The position numbers and the translations under genes were made by a program. The notes under the pieces were generated by a model. The model was not told the origin of the DNA and made no database searches. It saw nothing but the letters and a program-made list of their open reading frames with translations. This document shows, piece after piece, positions 20,529 to 29,931 of a stretch of 33,110 nt of DNA (its first letter is position 1; each line of letters starts with the position of its first letter). The stretch spans positions 1-33,110 of the forward strand of contig CAIMMJ010000083.1 of assembly GCA_903842515.1 (NCBI GenBank), read 5' to 3'. Source of the DNA: an uncultured Bacteroidota bacterium (GTDB lineage Bacteria > Bacteroidota > Bacteroidia > UBA4408).

Positions 20529-20763
20529 TGTTGTCCATTAATTGAAAACTTTTAAGCATATCAATAAAATCACCCAGATCTTTTTCTATTCTAGATTCTT
20601 CTACTTCGTATTTTCCCAGTATAAACTTTAAAACTTCCTTGGGAGAACTCCCATCTTTAAGTTCTCTGATAATATCTAATCCAATAGGATTGGTAGAGTA
20701 GGAGTCGCCGGTTGATGGGTTAAATAAAAATCCGGTATCACTTAGTGCAATGTTTTTTTTCAT
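20521..20763 (-). CDS. PqqD-like small protein
   Basis: 80 aa with PqqD pattern: FLFNPSTGDSYSTNPIGLDIIRELKDGSSPKEVLKFILGKYEVEESRIEKDLGDFIDMLKSFQLM. Confidence 0.8.
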   Translation of the reverse strand: MKKNIALSDTGFLFNPSTGDSYSTNPIGLDIIRELKDGSSPKEVLKFILGKYEVEESRIEKDLGDFIDMLKSFQLMDNNG

Positions 20764-20781
20764 GACTTGTTTAGTGAAAAA

Positions 20782-21078
20782 TTAATAGAGTTCTTGGTTG
20801 TTTTTTGAAGGATTATTTGAGTTTTCAAAAATTGGTGTTTCTATTGATGTTTGTTGGTTTGAGTTTTTTCTTTTGATGTTAATGAACGAAATTAGATTTA
20901 CGATTATTAGAATGGAAAGAGAAACAAATGCCATTTTATAACCGGCTTTATAGTTTTGTTTTTTGTAATACGACGAAATTATGTATTCCATTTTTGAATC
21001 AAAAAAAGGACTTGCTTCCAGTTTTTCCAAACTATCCAGCAGCCTAAGTGCTTTATCTGTTTCTGTTCGGGTTTTCAT
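20782..21078 (-). CDS. Small single-TM protein, putative anti-sigma factor
   Basis: 98 aa, cytoplasmic-type N-terminus, one TM (KMAFVSLSILIIVNLISFI); starts 4 nt after the sigma factor gene stop. Confidence 0.5.
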   Translation of the reverse strand: MKTRTETDKALRLLDSLEKLEASPFFDSKMEYIISSYYKKQNYKAGYKMAFVSLSILIIVNLISFINIKRKNSNQQTSIETPIFENSNNPSKNNQELY

Positions 21079-21082
21079 ACTA

Positions 21083-21607
21083 TTAGTTGTATAGTTTATT
21101 TAAATGTTTTCTTAAATTATCTTTTGCTCTTGCTACCAACGATTCAACTGCTTTTTCTGTAGTTTCTAAAATTAGCGCTACTTCTTTGTAGTTTAATTTC
21201 TCCATTTTGGTAAGCACAATTACAATTTTTTGCTTCTCCGGTAATTTGTCTATGCAGGCATATAAATTTTTTGCCATTTCTTTTTCTTCTGTAACAATTC
21301 CTGGATGATAATGGTGAGCCAGATGTTTTGTCTCTTCATTCTTTTTCCCGAAAAACGATACTATTTTCCCCCACTTATTTTGCCTTTCTCTTTTCTTTAT
21401 CAAGTCTAAACATTTGTTTACTGTAATTCTATACAGCCATGTAGAAACTTCTGACTCTTCTCTAAACTTCTCTAAATTGTTCCAAACACTAATAAAAACC
21501 TCTTGCGAAATATCTTCTGCATCTTCTCTGTTTTTCATAAAGCCAAATGCGGTATTAAAAACCTTGTTTTTGTTTTTTGCAACTATCTGTTTAAACTTTT
21601 CTTCCAA
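21083..21607 (-). CDS. ECF RNA polymerase sigma factor
   Basis: Sigma70 region 2 (NREDAEDISQEVFISVWNNLEKFREESEVSTWLYRITVNKCLD) and region 4 (KLNYKEVALILETTEKAVESLVARAKDNLRKHL); TTG start. Confidence 0.92.
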   Translation of the reverse strand: MEEKFKQIVAKNKNKVFNTAFGFMKNREDAEDISQEVFISVWNNLEKFREESEVSTWLYRITVNKCLDLIKKRERQNKWGKIVSFFGKKNEETKHLAHHYHPGIVTEEKEMAKNLYACIDKLPEKQKIVIVLTKMEKLNYKEVALILETTEKAVESLVARAKDNLRKHLNKLYN

Positions 21608-21661
21608 GGTTCTTTCTTCTATTTCTTGTTAAATAGGTGTTGCAAGCATTATTTTTATTGG

Positions 21662-21669
21662 CAAATATA
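21662..21669 (-). promoter_or_regulatory. Putative -7 box TATATTTG upstream of the ECF sigma gene
   Basis: Matches TAnnTTTG on the minus strand about 55 nt upstream of the sigma start; no clear -33 element. Confidence 0.4.
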
Positions 21670-22031
21670 TCTCAATCTCTCCTTTATTTATTTTAATACA
21701 ACGTAAGAGCACTTAAACGATATTTTGTACAATAATGTTCCATCTATTTTGTGTGCAATTGTAAGTGTTAAAATTCAAAGAACTAATTCGTTTATTTAGA
21801 CGGTAGCTATGTTTGAACCCCTCGAAGCTTTTTGGTTTGCATGCTTAAGTGATTGAAAAATAGCACTGTAAATTTTGTTTTAGAAACCAAGTATTACTAG
21901 AAAGGACAATACTTACCGCATGTAATTGTTAATTCTGTGTTTGTTTGTATTAATTTAATTCCTGCTAAGATTAATTTCTATTTGTTTTTATATATTTTTG
22001 CTACCTAAAGAAGTATTGAAAAATCTTAATT

Positions 22032-23273
22032 ATGATAGTTGAGCAAAAAGTACCAAGTCCTGGAGAATCTATTTCGGAAGTAGTAATAGCCCGTTGGTTA
22101 AAAAAAGACGGAGAATACGTAGAAAAGGACGATGAGTTATGCGAAATTGATTCAGACAAGGCAACATTAACTGTTAATGCCGACGAAGCAGGTGCATTTA
22201 AGTCATTAGCTGCCGAAGGCGACACGGTAAAAGTGGGTTCGGTAATTTGTACCATAGATACCACAGCTGCAAAACCTGCCGCTTCAGAAAAAGTAGAACA
22301 GCCAAAAGCAGAAGAAAAAAAGGCAGAACAAAAGCCTGTGAAAGTTGAAGCTAGCAAAACAGCAAGCTATGCAGCGGGCACACCTTCGCCGGCTGCAAAT
22401 AAGTTAATGAACGAAAACAACATTTCCTCTTCTCAGGTAAATGCCACGGGCAAGGATGGACGAATAACTAAAAGTGATGTTCAAAACCTTTTGGCTTCAG
22501 GTTTTACAGCTCCTGCAAAACTCAGTGGCTCTTTTTCTGCTAACAGAGATGTTGACAGGCAAAAAATGACTCCATTAAGAAAGAAATTATCACAACGCCT
22601 GGTATCTGTAAAAAACGAAACAGCCATGCTCACCACTTTTAATGAAGTGGACATGAGTGCCATCATGGAAATAAGAAAAAAATACAAGGATAAGTTTTTC
22701 GAAAAGCACAATGTTGGCGTAGGTTTTATGAGCTTTTTTACCAAGGCGGTAACCGAAGCTCTACAACATTTTCCGGCCGTTAATGCTATGATTGATGGCG
22801 AAGAAATTGTTTACCACAAATATGCGGATATAGGAATTGCAGTTAGTGCCCCAAAGGGTTTGGTAGTTCCTGTAGTAAGAAATGCACAAGAAATGAGTCT
22901 TGCTCAAATTGAACAAGAAATTAAAAACCTGGCAGTAAAAGCCCGCGACAATAAAATTACCTTAGAAGACATGAGTGGTGGCACCTTTACCATTACCAAC
23001 GGAGGAGTTTTTGGAAGCATGATGAGTACACCCATAATAAATCCGCCACAAAGCGCCATTTTAGGTATGCACAATGTGGTAGAAAGGCCAATGGCAGTAA
23101 ATGGCAAAGTAGAAATAAGACCAATTATGTATGTGGCACTTAGCTACGACCATAGAATTATTGACGGTAGAGAGTCAGTAGGCTTTTTGGTGAAAGTGAA
23201 AGAGATGTTAGAAAATCCACATAAAATGTTGTTTGGAGGCAAAGATCCCGATCAAATATTGTTGGGATTGTAA
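22032..23273 (+). CDS. odhB: Dihydrolipoyllysine-residue succinyltransferase, E2 of 2-oxoglutarate dehydrogenase
   Basis: Lipoyl domain ([16 protein letters not shown]), E3-binding domain ([14 protein letters not shown]...GRITKSDV), catalytic [14 protein letters not shown], terminal [11 protein letters not shown]. Confidence 0.93.
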   Translation: MIVEQKVPSPGESISEVVIARWLKKDGEYVEKDDELCEIDSDKATLTVNADEAGAFKSLAAEGDTVKVGSVICTIDTTAAKPAASEKVEQPKAEEKKAEQKPVKVEASKTASYAAGTPSPAANKLMNENNISSSQVNATGKDGRITKSDVQNLLASGFTAPAKLSGSFSANRDVDRQKMTPLRKKLSQRLVSVKNETAMLTTFNEVDMSAIMEIRKKYKDKFFEKHNVGVGFMSFFTKAVTEALQHFPAVNAMIDGEEIVYHKYADIGIAVSAPKGLVVPVVRNAQEMSLAQIEQEIKNLAVKARDNKITLEDMSGGTFTITNGGVFGSMMSTPIINPPQSAILGMHNVVERPMAVNGKVEIRPIMYVALSYDHRIIDGRESVGFLVKVKEMLENPHKMLFGGKDPDQILLGL

Positions 23274-23329
23274 TTAAAGTTTAAATTCAATTTAAGTTAT
23301 AAGTAGAAATTTGCAATAGAATAGATTTC

Positions 23330-24997
23330 ATGAAAAAGAATAAGGTGCTTACTACATGCCTAGCATTTATACTTAGTTTATCCTATTCAGCGTATGCACA
23401 AAATTGGTTATGGGCAAAATCAATTGGCTATGCATATACTGAATATGGTGGCAAGGTGGCGACAGACCAAAGCGGAAATGTTTATTTAGCAGGAAATTTT
23501 AGAAGTCCTACATTAGTGCTAGATAACTTTACTCTCACAAATGCAGGAGGTAATTCAGGTGGTAGTGATGTGTTTTTGGTGAAATATGCACCAGATGGAA
23601 CAGTTCTTTGGGCCACCTCCTTTGCTGGAATTTCTAATGATTATGTTTCTGGTGTTGCAGTAGATACAATTGGAAATGTATATGTAACAGGCTATTTTAA
23701 CAGTGTTAGTTTAAATATTGGTAATAGCACATTGCAGAATGTTGGCGGATTTGATATTTGCTTAGCAAAATATAATTCATTTGGAGTTGCACTTTGGGCT
23801 AAGTCTGCAGGTGGTGTCGATGGTGATTTAAGTAGAGGAATTTGTACTGACGTAAGCGGTAATATTTACCTTACTGGTGAATTCAAGAGTCCTACAATAA
23901 ACTTTGGAACAACAGTAACATTAAACAATACGGTTTCAAATTCATTCACTTCTGACATGTATATTGTAAAGTACGATGCTAATGGAACAATAATGTGGGC
24001 TAAAGCAGGCGGTGGTATTTCATTTGAGTTTGGGAAAAGCATTTCATGCGATGCAAGCGGTAATGTTTATGTTTCAGGCAACTTTCAGAGTGCCAATGCG
24101 ATTTTTGATTCTGTAACTTTAATTGGTTCTGGTAGTATAGATATTTTCATACTAAAATACTCTTCTAATGGAGCTTTACTATGGTCAACATCTTCAGGTG
24201 GAGACGGTCAAGACGAATCTAGTAGTATTGCGATAGATCTTTCAGGTAATTTGTTTTTGACAGGTTATTTTAAAAGTAGCACTATCTCATTCGGAAATAT
24301 TACTCTGGACAATACAATTAACCCAGGTACTAATTCAAGGGTTTATCTGGTGAAATTTGACCCATCAGGCATTGTTCAATGGGCAACCGCAGCAGGCGGA
24401 GACTCTTTTGATAGAGGAACTGATATAGCTACCGATTTTAGTGGCAATATTTATCTTATTGGCGATTTTCAGAGTCCAACAATTAGTTTTGATACCAACA
24501 CACTTTACAGCAATGGGGATTATGAGGTTTTTTTTGTTAAATACTCACCTTCAGGATCAGTGCTTTGGTCATCCTCAATTGGAGGTGGTTCTACTGAAAT
24601 TGGCAGAAGCATTGCTACTGATTTATATGGCAATATTTTTATAACAGGCGATTTCTCTAGTGCTAACCTCAACTTCAATACAATATCAGTAGCACTTAAT
24701 CCCAGCATTAACGGTGATTCTGATATTTTCCTTGCTAAATATGGTATTGAAATAATTACTCAATTGGAAGAACAATTGAAACAACAGAAATTGACGATTT
24801 ACCCCAACCCTGCAAATTCTATCATCAACATCGGTGGAGCAAATACTCAAAATCTTGAAATCCAAAACACTCTGGGCGAAATTGTATTCTACAAACAAAA
24901 TTGCAATTCATTAGAGACTGTTGATGTGAGCGGCATTGCAAAGGGTGTGTATTTTGTAAGGTTAAATGAACAGACATTAAAAATGGTAAAAGAATAA
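23330..24997 (+). CDS. Secreted SBBP-type beta-repeat protein with T9SS type A sorting domain
   Basis: Signal peptide; seven GN(V/I/L)(Y/F)xxGxFxS repeat cores; C-terminal LTIYPNPANSIINI...GVYFVRLNEQTLKMVKE. Confidence 0.88.
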   Translation: MKKNKVLTTCLAFILSLSYSAYAQNWLWAKSIGYAYTEYGGKVATDQSGNVYLAGNFRSPTLVLDNFTLTNAGGNSGGSDVFLVKYAPDGTVLWATSFAGISNDYVSGVAVDTIGNVYVTGYFNSVSLNIGNSTLQNVGGFDICLAKYNSFGVALWAKSAGGVDGDLSRGICTDVSGNIYLTGEFKSPTINFGTTVTLNNTVSNSFTSDMYIVKYDANGTIMWAKAGGGISFEFGKSISCDASGNVYVSGNFQSANAIFDSVTLIGSGSIDIFILKYSSNGALLWSTSSGGDGQDESSSIAIDLSGNLFLTGYFKSSTISFGNITLDNTINPGTNSRVYLVKFDPSGIVQWATAAGGDSFDRGTDIATDFSGNIYLIGDFQSPTISFDTNTLYSNGDYEVFFVKYSPSGSVLWSSSIGGGSTEIGRSIATDLYGNIFITGDFSSANLNFNTISVALNPSINGDSDIFLAKYGIEIITQLEEQLKQQKLTIYPNPANSIINIGGANTQNLEIQNTLGEIVFYKQNCNSLETVDVSGIAKGVYFVRLNEQTLKMVKE

Positions 24998-25062
24998 GCG
25001 GTAAACAAGGTAAATTTTTTAAATTACTGTTTCATACATAACTCAACAAGCGATTTTGTATT

Positions 25063-25070
25063 TAGATTTG
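25063..25070 (+). promoter_or_regulatory. Putative -7 box TAGATTTG upstream of HEPN/MNT
   Basis: Matches TAnnTTTG just 12-18 nt before candidate TTG starts, suggesting a very short leader. Confidence 0.35.
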
Positions 25071-25081
25071 TCTAAACAAAT

Positions 25082-25480
25082 TTGCAATTGACAAAACAAG
25101 AACACATAGAACATTGGAAAAATGGTGCCGAAGACTCTTGGCAATCTGCACTGGTGTTGATGCATAGCAATCATAATTCAATGGCTGCCTTTTGTTTTCA
25201 TTTGAGCATAGAAAAACTATTGAAAGGCATTTGGGTCAAAAACAATGAAGGCAATTTCCCTCCAAGAATACATAATTTAATAACCTTACACAATGGCGCC
25301 AATTTAAATTTAGAACCAGATATTTTAGCAGAGTTTTCTTCAATAAATTCTTGGAATTTAGAGGGACGTTAAACTGAATATCGAACTAAAATGTATCTTG
25401 TAATTAACAAACAATTTTTAGATTCAAAAATAGAAAACCTAACAAAAATAAAAACATGCTTACTAGAGATATTGCACTAA
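25082..25480 (+). pseudogene. HEPN domain protein interrupted by in-frame TAA at 25370-25372
   Basis: ORF to 25372 encodes the HEPN core (MAAFCFHLSIEKLLKGIWVKNNEGNFPPRIHNLITLH); the same frame continues after TAA as TEYRTKMYLVINKQFLDSKIENLTKIKTCLLEILH to a TAA ending at 25480, matching the expected HEPN C-terminal helix. Confidence 0.7.
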
Positions 25481-25821
25481 CCCTTGCAAAGAATTTTATT
25501 AATGATTTAAAAAGTTTGGGTTATTATCCTAATCAAGTTTATATGTTTGGCTCAATGGTAAAAGGTAACATACATGAATATTCTGATATTGATTTAGCTA
25601 TATGGGATAAAAAATTAACAGGTGCTATGCACTTAGATTATGATACACTAAAACTGTTGTTGGTAAAACACCCAAACATTGAATTACACCCCTACAACAC
25701 TGCCGACACCGAAGAAACCAACCCTTTTATTGAAGTAATTAAAAAAACAGGAATACAAATACCCATTAACGATATTAATGTGGTGAATGAGCCTAATGAA
25801 GATTTCGATAATGAGAAATGA
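25456..25821 (+). CDS. MNT-type minimal nucleotidyltransferase domain protein
   Basis: MFGSMVKGNIHEYSDIDLAIW fits GSx10DxD of minimal nucleotidyltransferases; overlaps the 3' end of the extended HEPN frame. Confidence 0.88.
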   Translation: MLTRDIALTLAKNFINDLKSLGYYPNQVYMFGSMVKGNIHEYSDIDLAIWDKKLTGAMHLDYDTLKLLLVKHPNIELHPYNTADTEETNPFIEVIKKTGIQIPINDINVVNEPNEDFDNEK

Positions 25822-25912
25822 ATAAAAAATGAAACACACAATACACGGTAATCTTTAAAAATTGTGTATTTAAAAACCACATATTGAGATAAGACTAACT
25901 CCAACTACCAAT

Positions 25913-25942
25913 CAAACAAAAAACCCCCGAAAGTTTCGAGGG
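25913..25942 (-). terminator. Rho-independent terminator of the atp operon
   Basis: Minus-strand CCCTCGAAACTTTCGGGGG hairpin followed by TTTTTTGTTTG, about 30 nt after the atpG stop. Confidence 0.85.
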
Positions 25943-25970
25943 CCTAATGTTCGTAGAAAAAAATTTAATC

Positions 25971-26849
25971 TTAACCTTTTAGTGCTTCTGCACCACCTAC
26001 AATCTCTAAAATTTCGTTGGTAATACTTGCCTGACGTGCTTTGTTGTAGGTAAGTTTTAATTCTTTTATTAAAGCGCCGGCATTGTCTGTGGCTTTGTGC
26101 ATGGCAGTCATTCTGGCTCCGTGCTCCGAAGCATGGCTGTCTAACAATGCCTTATATAACTGTATTTTAAGCGATTTAGGAATCAATTCTGTTACAATGT
26201 ACTCTTTGCTAGGCTCAAACAAATAGTCTACCTTAGAACCGCTGGAGCTGCTTTCTGGTTTTTGAACTGGCAAAAATTGTTCTTCTTGTAAGATTTGAAC
26301 GGCAGCATTTTTAAACTGGTTGTAAATGATAATTACTTTATCAAATTGCTTGTTTGCAAATGCATTCATTACCAATTGAGCAACTGGTGCTACCTGGTCA
26401 AACGTTAAATTGTCAAACAATTCATTTAAGTGCCTTGGCAAATCGGAACCAATAATGTGGTATTCAGTTCGTTTAAAAAACTCGTCCGATTTTTTTCCTA
26501 TGCACAACATACTTACTTTGGCGTTGGCATATTCGTGATTAGCTAAGTAAGATGCTTTTTTTATAACGTTGTTGTTAAAGGCTCCACACAATCCTCTGTT
26601 AGAGGTTATAGGAATTAACAATACATTTTTTACCTCTCTGGTTTCAGAATAAATTCCTTCGCTGCTTTCTAAAGTAGAACTTAAATTTTCTAAAAGATCC
26701 TTGAGTTTATTGGCGTAAGGTCGCATTTGAACAATAGCATCTTGTGCTCTACGCAACTTTGCTGCCGAAACCATTTTCATGGCTTTGGTAATTTGCTGGG
26801 TAGAACTTACCGATGTTATCCTGTTACGTATCTCTTTTAAATTGGCCAT
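25971..26849 (-). CDS. atpG: F-type ATP synthase subunit gamma
   Basis: MANLKEIRNRITSVSSTQQITKAMKMVSAAKLRRAQ and the C-terminal MTAMHKATDNAGALI...NKARQASITNEILEIVGGAEAL. Confidence 0.98.
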   Translation of the reverse strand: MANLKEIRNRITSVSSTQQITKAMKMVSAAKLRRAQDAIVQMRPYANKLKDLLENLSSTLESSEGIYSETREVKNVLLIPITSNRGLCGAFNNNVIKKASYLANHEYANAKVSMLCIGKKSDEFFKRTEYHIIGSDLPRHLNELFDNLTFDQVAPVAQLVMNAFANKQFDKVIIIYNQFKNAAVQILQEEQFLPVQKPESSSSGSKVDYLFEPSKEYIVTELIPKSLKIQLYKALLDSHASEHGARMTAMHKATDNAGALIKELKLTYNKARQASITNEILEIVGGAEALKG

Positions 26850-26871
26850 TTTGCCTCTTTTTCTTGGTTAT

Positions 26872-28452
26872 TTATTTCGCAAATCGTTTAGAAACTTCTT
26901 TAGCAACTACTTCCAATGTTCCAGTAATTTCGTCGGTGAATTTACCTGCTCTTAAATCGCTTAATACACCAGCATGTTTGCTTTCTAATACATTTAAATA
27001 TTCTGTTTCAAACTCTCTTACTTTGTTCACAGGAACATCTCTCAATAATCCTTTTGTTCCGCAGTAAATAATAGCTGTTTGTTTTTCTACAGACAGAGGA
27101 GAAAATTGTCCTTGCTTAAGAATTTCAACGTTTCTAGAACCTTTTTCCAATACAGATTTTGTGGCTGCATCAAGGTCGGAACCAAATTTAGCAAATGCCT
27201 CTAGCTCACGGTATTGTGCTTGGTCTAATTTAAGTGTACCTGCCACTTTTTTCATAGATTTTATTTGAGCATTACCCCCAACACGTGATACAGAAATACC
27301 AACGTTAATGGCTGGACGAACACCTGCCAAAAACAAATTACTTTCTAAAAATATCTGTCCGTCTGTAATAGAAATTACGTTGGTAGGGATGTATGCCGAA
27401 ACGTCTCCTGCTTGTGTTTCAATAATTGGTAGAGCAGTTAATGAGCCACCACCTTTTACTTTTCCTTTTAATGATTCCGGCAAATCGTTCATTTGAGAAG
27501 CAATTTTATCAGAAGCATTTATTTTTGCAGCACGTTCTAATAAACGACTGTGTAAGTAAAACACGTCTCCTGGGTAAGCTTCACGCCCCGGTGGACGTCG
27601 AAGCAACAAAGAAACTTCACGGTAAGCCACTGCTTGCTTAGATAAGTCATCGTAAACAATTAATGCAGGTCTTCCGGTATCTCTAAAGTATTCGCCAATG
27701 GCAGCGCCAGTAAATGGTGCGTAAAATTGCATTGGTGCAGGATCAGAAGCTGTTGCCGAAACAATAACAGTATACTTCATAGCTCCGGCATCCTCTAACG
27801 TTTTAAGGATAGACGCAACTGTTGAGCCTTTTTGCCCCACTGCCACATATATACAAAAAACTGGTTCGCCTTTGTCAAAAAATTCTCTTTGGTTAATAAT
27901 GGCGTCAATAGCAACTGCAGTTTTTCCGGTTTGACGGTCACCAATAATCAACTCTCTTTGACCTCTACCAATAGGAATCATAGCATCAATTGCTTTGATA
28001 CCAGTTTGCATTGGCTCGGTAACTGGCTGACGGTAAATTACACCCGGCGCTTTTCTTTCTAAGGGCATTTCAAATGTTTCACCGGTTATTGGACCTTTTC
28101 CATCAATTGGTGTTCCAAGGGTATCTACAACTCTCCCTAGCATTCCTTCGCCTACATTAACCGAAGCAATTTTTTTGGTTCTTTTTACGTTGTCGCCTTC
28201 TTTAATGTCGTTAGAACTACCAAGGATAACGGCTCCAACATTGTCTTCTTCAAGATTTAATACTAAGCCCTTTTTTCCATTGTCAAATTCAATTAACTCT
28301 CCCGATTGAACATTAGAAAGTCCGTATATACGGGCAATTCCATCTCCTACCTGAAGAACCGTTCCCACTTCTTCTAATTGAGCTTCTGTTTTAAAGCCCG
28401 AAAGTTGTTCGCGGATTATTGCAGAAACTTCTGCTGGTTTAACGTCTGCCAT
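26872..28452 (-). CDS. atpA: F-type ATP synthase subunit alpha
   Basis: Walker [71 protein letters not shown]. Confidence 0.99.
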   Translation of the reverse strand: MADVKPAEVSAIIREQLSGFKTEAQLEEVGTVLQVGDGIARIYGLSNVQSGELIEFDNGKKGLVLNLEEDNVGAVILGSSNDIKEGDNVKRTKKIASVNVGEGMLGRVVDTLGTPIDGKGPITGETFEMPLERKAPGVIYRQPVTEPMQTGIKAIDAMIPIGRGQRELIIGDRQTGKTAVAIDAIINQREFFDKGEPVFCIYVAVGQKGSTVASILKTLEDAGAMKYTVIVSATASDPAPMQFYAPFTGAAIGEYFRDTGRPALIVYDDLSKQAVAYREVSLLLRRPPGREAYPGDVFYLHSRLLERAAKINASDKIASQMNDLPESLKGKVKGGGSLTALPIIETQAGDVSAYIPTNVISITDGQIFLESNLFLAGVRPAINVGISVSRVGGNAQIKSMKKVAGTLKLDQAQYRELEAFAKFGSDLDAATKSVLEKGSRNVEILKQGQFSPLSVEKQTAIIYCGTKGLLRDVPVNKVREFETEYLNVLESKHAGVLSDLRAGKFTDEITGTLEVVAKEVSKRFAK

Positions 28453-28475
28453 TTTTATATGGTTTTATAAATGAT

Positions 28476-29021
28476 TTATATTTTTGATTCTACTAATTCT
28501 CTTTTTACTTTTCTAATTCTTGTAGATACACTGCTATCGTATAGGGTATCTCCTATTTTTAACACAAATCCACCAATTAAATCTTTGTTTACTTTCTCAA
28601 TCAATTCAACTTCTGAGTTGGTAGCTTTTTGTGCTAGTTTTTTAATTTCTTCTCTTAATTTATCGTCTACTTTATTGGCGGTAGTTAATATAATTTGAGT
28701 AATGTTTTTATAGTCGGCATACAATGCACCAAATTCTCTAGCAATGGATAAAATATGCGATTCTCTACGTTTTGTTACCAATAAGGAAACAAAAGAGAAG
28801 GTCAGTGTATTTATTTGCGATTTAAAAATCTTAGAAAACAACTCTAATTTTTGAGAAACTTTTACCACAGGACTATCAAACAGCATTTCTAAATCTCTTA
28901 TTTGGAGAATAGAGTCCGTTATAAATTTCATGTCTTTGTTTACTTCTTCCAAAAGGTTTTTTTCTCTTGCAAGGTCCAACAACGACTGGGCGTATCGTTT
29001 AGCTAATTTCTGGTTAACCAT
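28476..29021 (-). CDS. atpH: F-type ATP synthase subunit delta
   Basis: LAKRYAQSLLDLAREKN and C-terminal LIGGFVLKIGDTLYDSSVSTRIRKVKREL; position in the operon. Confidence 0.97.
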   Translation of the reverse strand: MVNQKLAKRYAQSLLDLAREKNLLEEVNKDMKFITDSILQIRDLEMLFDSPVVKVSQKLELFSKIFKSQINTLTFSFVSLLVTKRRESHILSIAREFGALYADYKNITQIILTTANKVDDKLREEIKKLAQKATNSEVELIEKVNKDLIGGFVLKIGDTLYDSSVSTRIRKVKRELVESKI

Positions 29022-29026
29022 TTGTA

Positions 29027-29521
29027 TTAGTTAAGTTTTGCTTCGGCCAACAAATTAGCCATAAGTGATTTTTGTTTGTCGTCGCTGCTCAATTCACTTT
29101 TAATAATCTTTTCTGCAATTTCTACAGATAATACAGCAACCTGAGTTTTAATTTCGTTGATGGCAGCATTTTTTTCTGCTTTAATTTCCGTTCTGGCCGA
29201 TTCCATAATTCTATTTGCTTCCTCACCGGCTTTTTGTTTTGCTTCGGCCAAAATTCTATCTTTTGTTTCACGGGCTTCTTTCATCATTGCCTCTCTTTCT
29301 GCTCTGGCTTCGTTCAACAATTTTTCGTTTTGATTTTGGTAGAGCTTTAAGTCTTCTTTAGCAATTTCTGCTGCTTTTAGTGCTTTTGCAATAGACTGCT
29401 CTCTTTCGGTAATTATTCCTAAGATTGGTCCCCAAGCGAATTTCTTGAGCAAGAAAAACACAATTCCAAAAGAAAGTACCATCCAAAAAATTAATCCAAT
29501 ACCGGGTGTAACTAATTGCAT
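29027..29521 (-). CDS. atpF: F-type ATP synthase subunit b
   Basis: N-terminal TM (GLIFWMVLSFGIVFFLLKKFAWGPIL) plus long charged coiled coil; position in the operon. Confidence 0.97.
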   Translation of the reverse strand: MQLVTPGIGLIFWMVLSFGIVFFLLKKFAWGPILGIITEREQSIAKALKAAEIAKEDLKLYQNQNEKLLNEARAEREAMMKEARETKDRILAEAKQKAGEEANRIMESARTEIKAEKNAAINEIKTQVAVLSVEIAEKIIKSELSSDDKQKSLMANLLAEAKLN

Positions 29522-29560
29522 ATTATATATTTTTTAATTTTTATAGTTTTTTAATTTTTT

Positions 29561-29592
29561 TCTCATTGCCCAACCAACCGTTGGGCAAGAGA
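29561..29592 (-). promoter_or_regulatory. Intercistronic hairpin between atpE and atpF
   Basis: TCTC-a-TTGCCCAAC / GTTGGGCAA-GAGA inverted repeat (9 bp perfect plus 4 bp across a 1-nt bulge), 5-nt loop; no T-run on the transcribed-strand side. Confidence 0.7.
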
Positions 29593-29611
29593 AAAATTCT
29601 TTTGCAGCTGC

Positions 29612-29869
29612 TTAGATAAAAAGAATCAATAAGCACACAACAATAGCAAAGAAGGCAGCACCTTCTACAAGAGCCGCAGCAACAATCATGTTGGAACGGA
29701 TATCGCCTTGAGCTTCTGGTTGGCGAGCAATTGATTCTAATGCAGAACCACCTATCCTACCAATTCCCATACCTGCTCCAAGAGCTGCGATACCAGCACC
29801 AATTCCGGCACCTGCTTTTGCAACTGCTGTGTTTGCTACTTCTTGTAATAACATCATTAATGTTGACAT
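29612..29869 (-). CDS. atpE: F-type ATP synthase subunit c
   Basis: Two-TM proteolipid GAGIGAGIAALGAGMGIGRIGGSALESIARQPE...AAALVEGAAFFAIVVCLLILFI; start placed at ATG 29869 (MSTLMMLLQ) rather than the 29935 ORF start. Confidence 0.96.
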   Translation of the reverse strand: MSTLMMLLQEVANTAVAKAGAGIGAGIAALGAGMGIGRIGGSALESIARQPEAQGDIRSNMIVAAALVEGAAFFAIVVCLLILFI

Positions 29870-29931
29870 TTTGTTTTGTTTTTTTTGGTTTATAAATATG
29901 CCTTTCGGCGTGTTTTCATTTTGTTGTTTAA

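Noticed and set aside
22001-22357. Minus-strand 118 aa ORF over the odhB start
   Set aside because: Antisense of the Ala/Lys-rich linker and lipoyl domain of odhB; composition artefact.
24441-24644. Alternative-frame ORF inside the SBBP-repeat gene
   Set aside because: Fully contained in a well-supported long frame; arises from repeated sequence.
23330-24997. Possible CRISPR or tandem DNA repeat array
   Set aside because: Repeats are degenerate protein repeats of about 70 codons; no identical DNA repeats with uniform spacers. No CRISPR array was seen anywhere in the window.
25829-25875. AATACAC...GTGTATT inverted repeat downstream of MNT as a terminator
   Set aside because: Long 17-nt loop, AT-rich stem and no following T-run; too weak to call.
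27308-28062. Plus-strand ORFs antisense to atpA
   Set aside because: Antisense to a highly conserved gene with no domain similarity.
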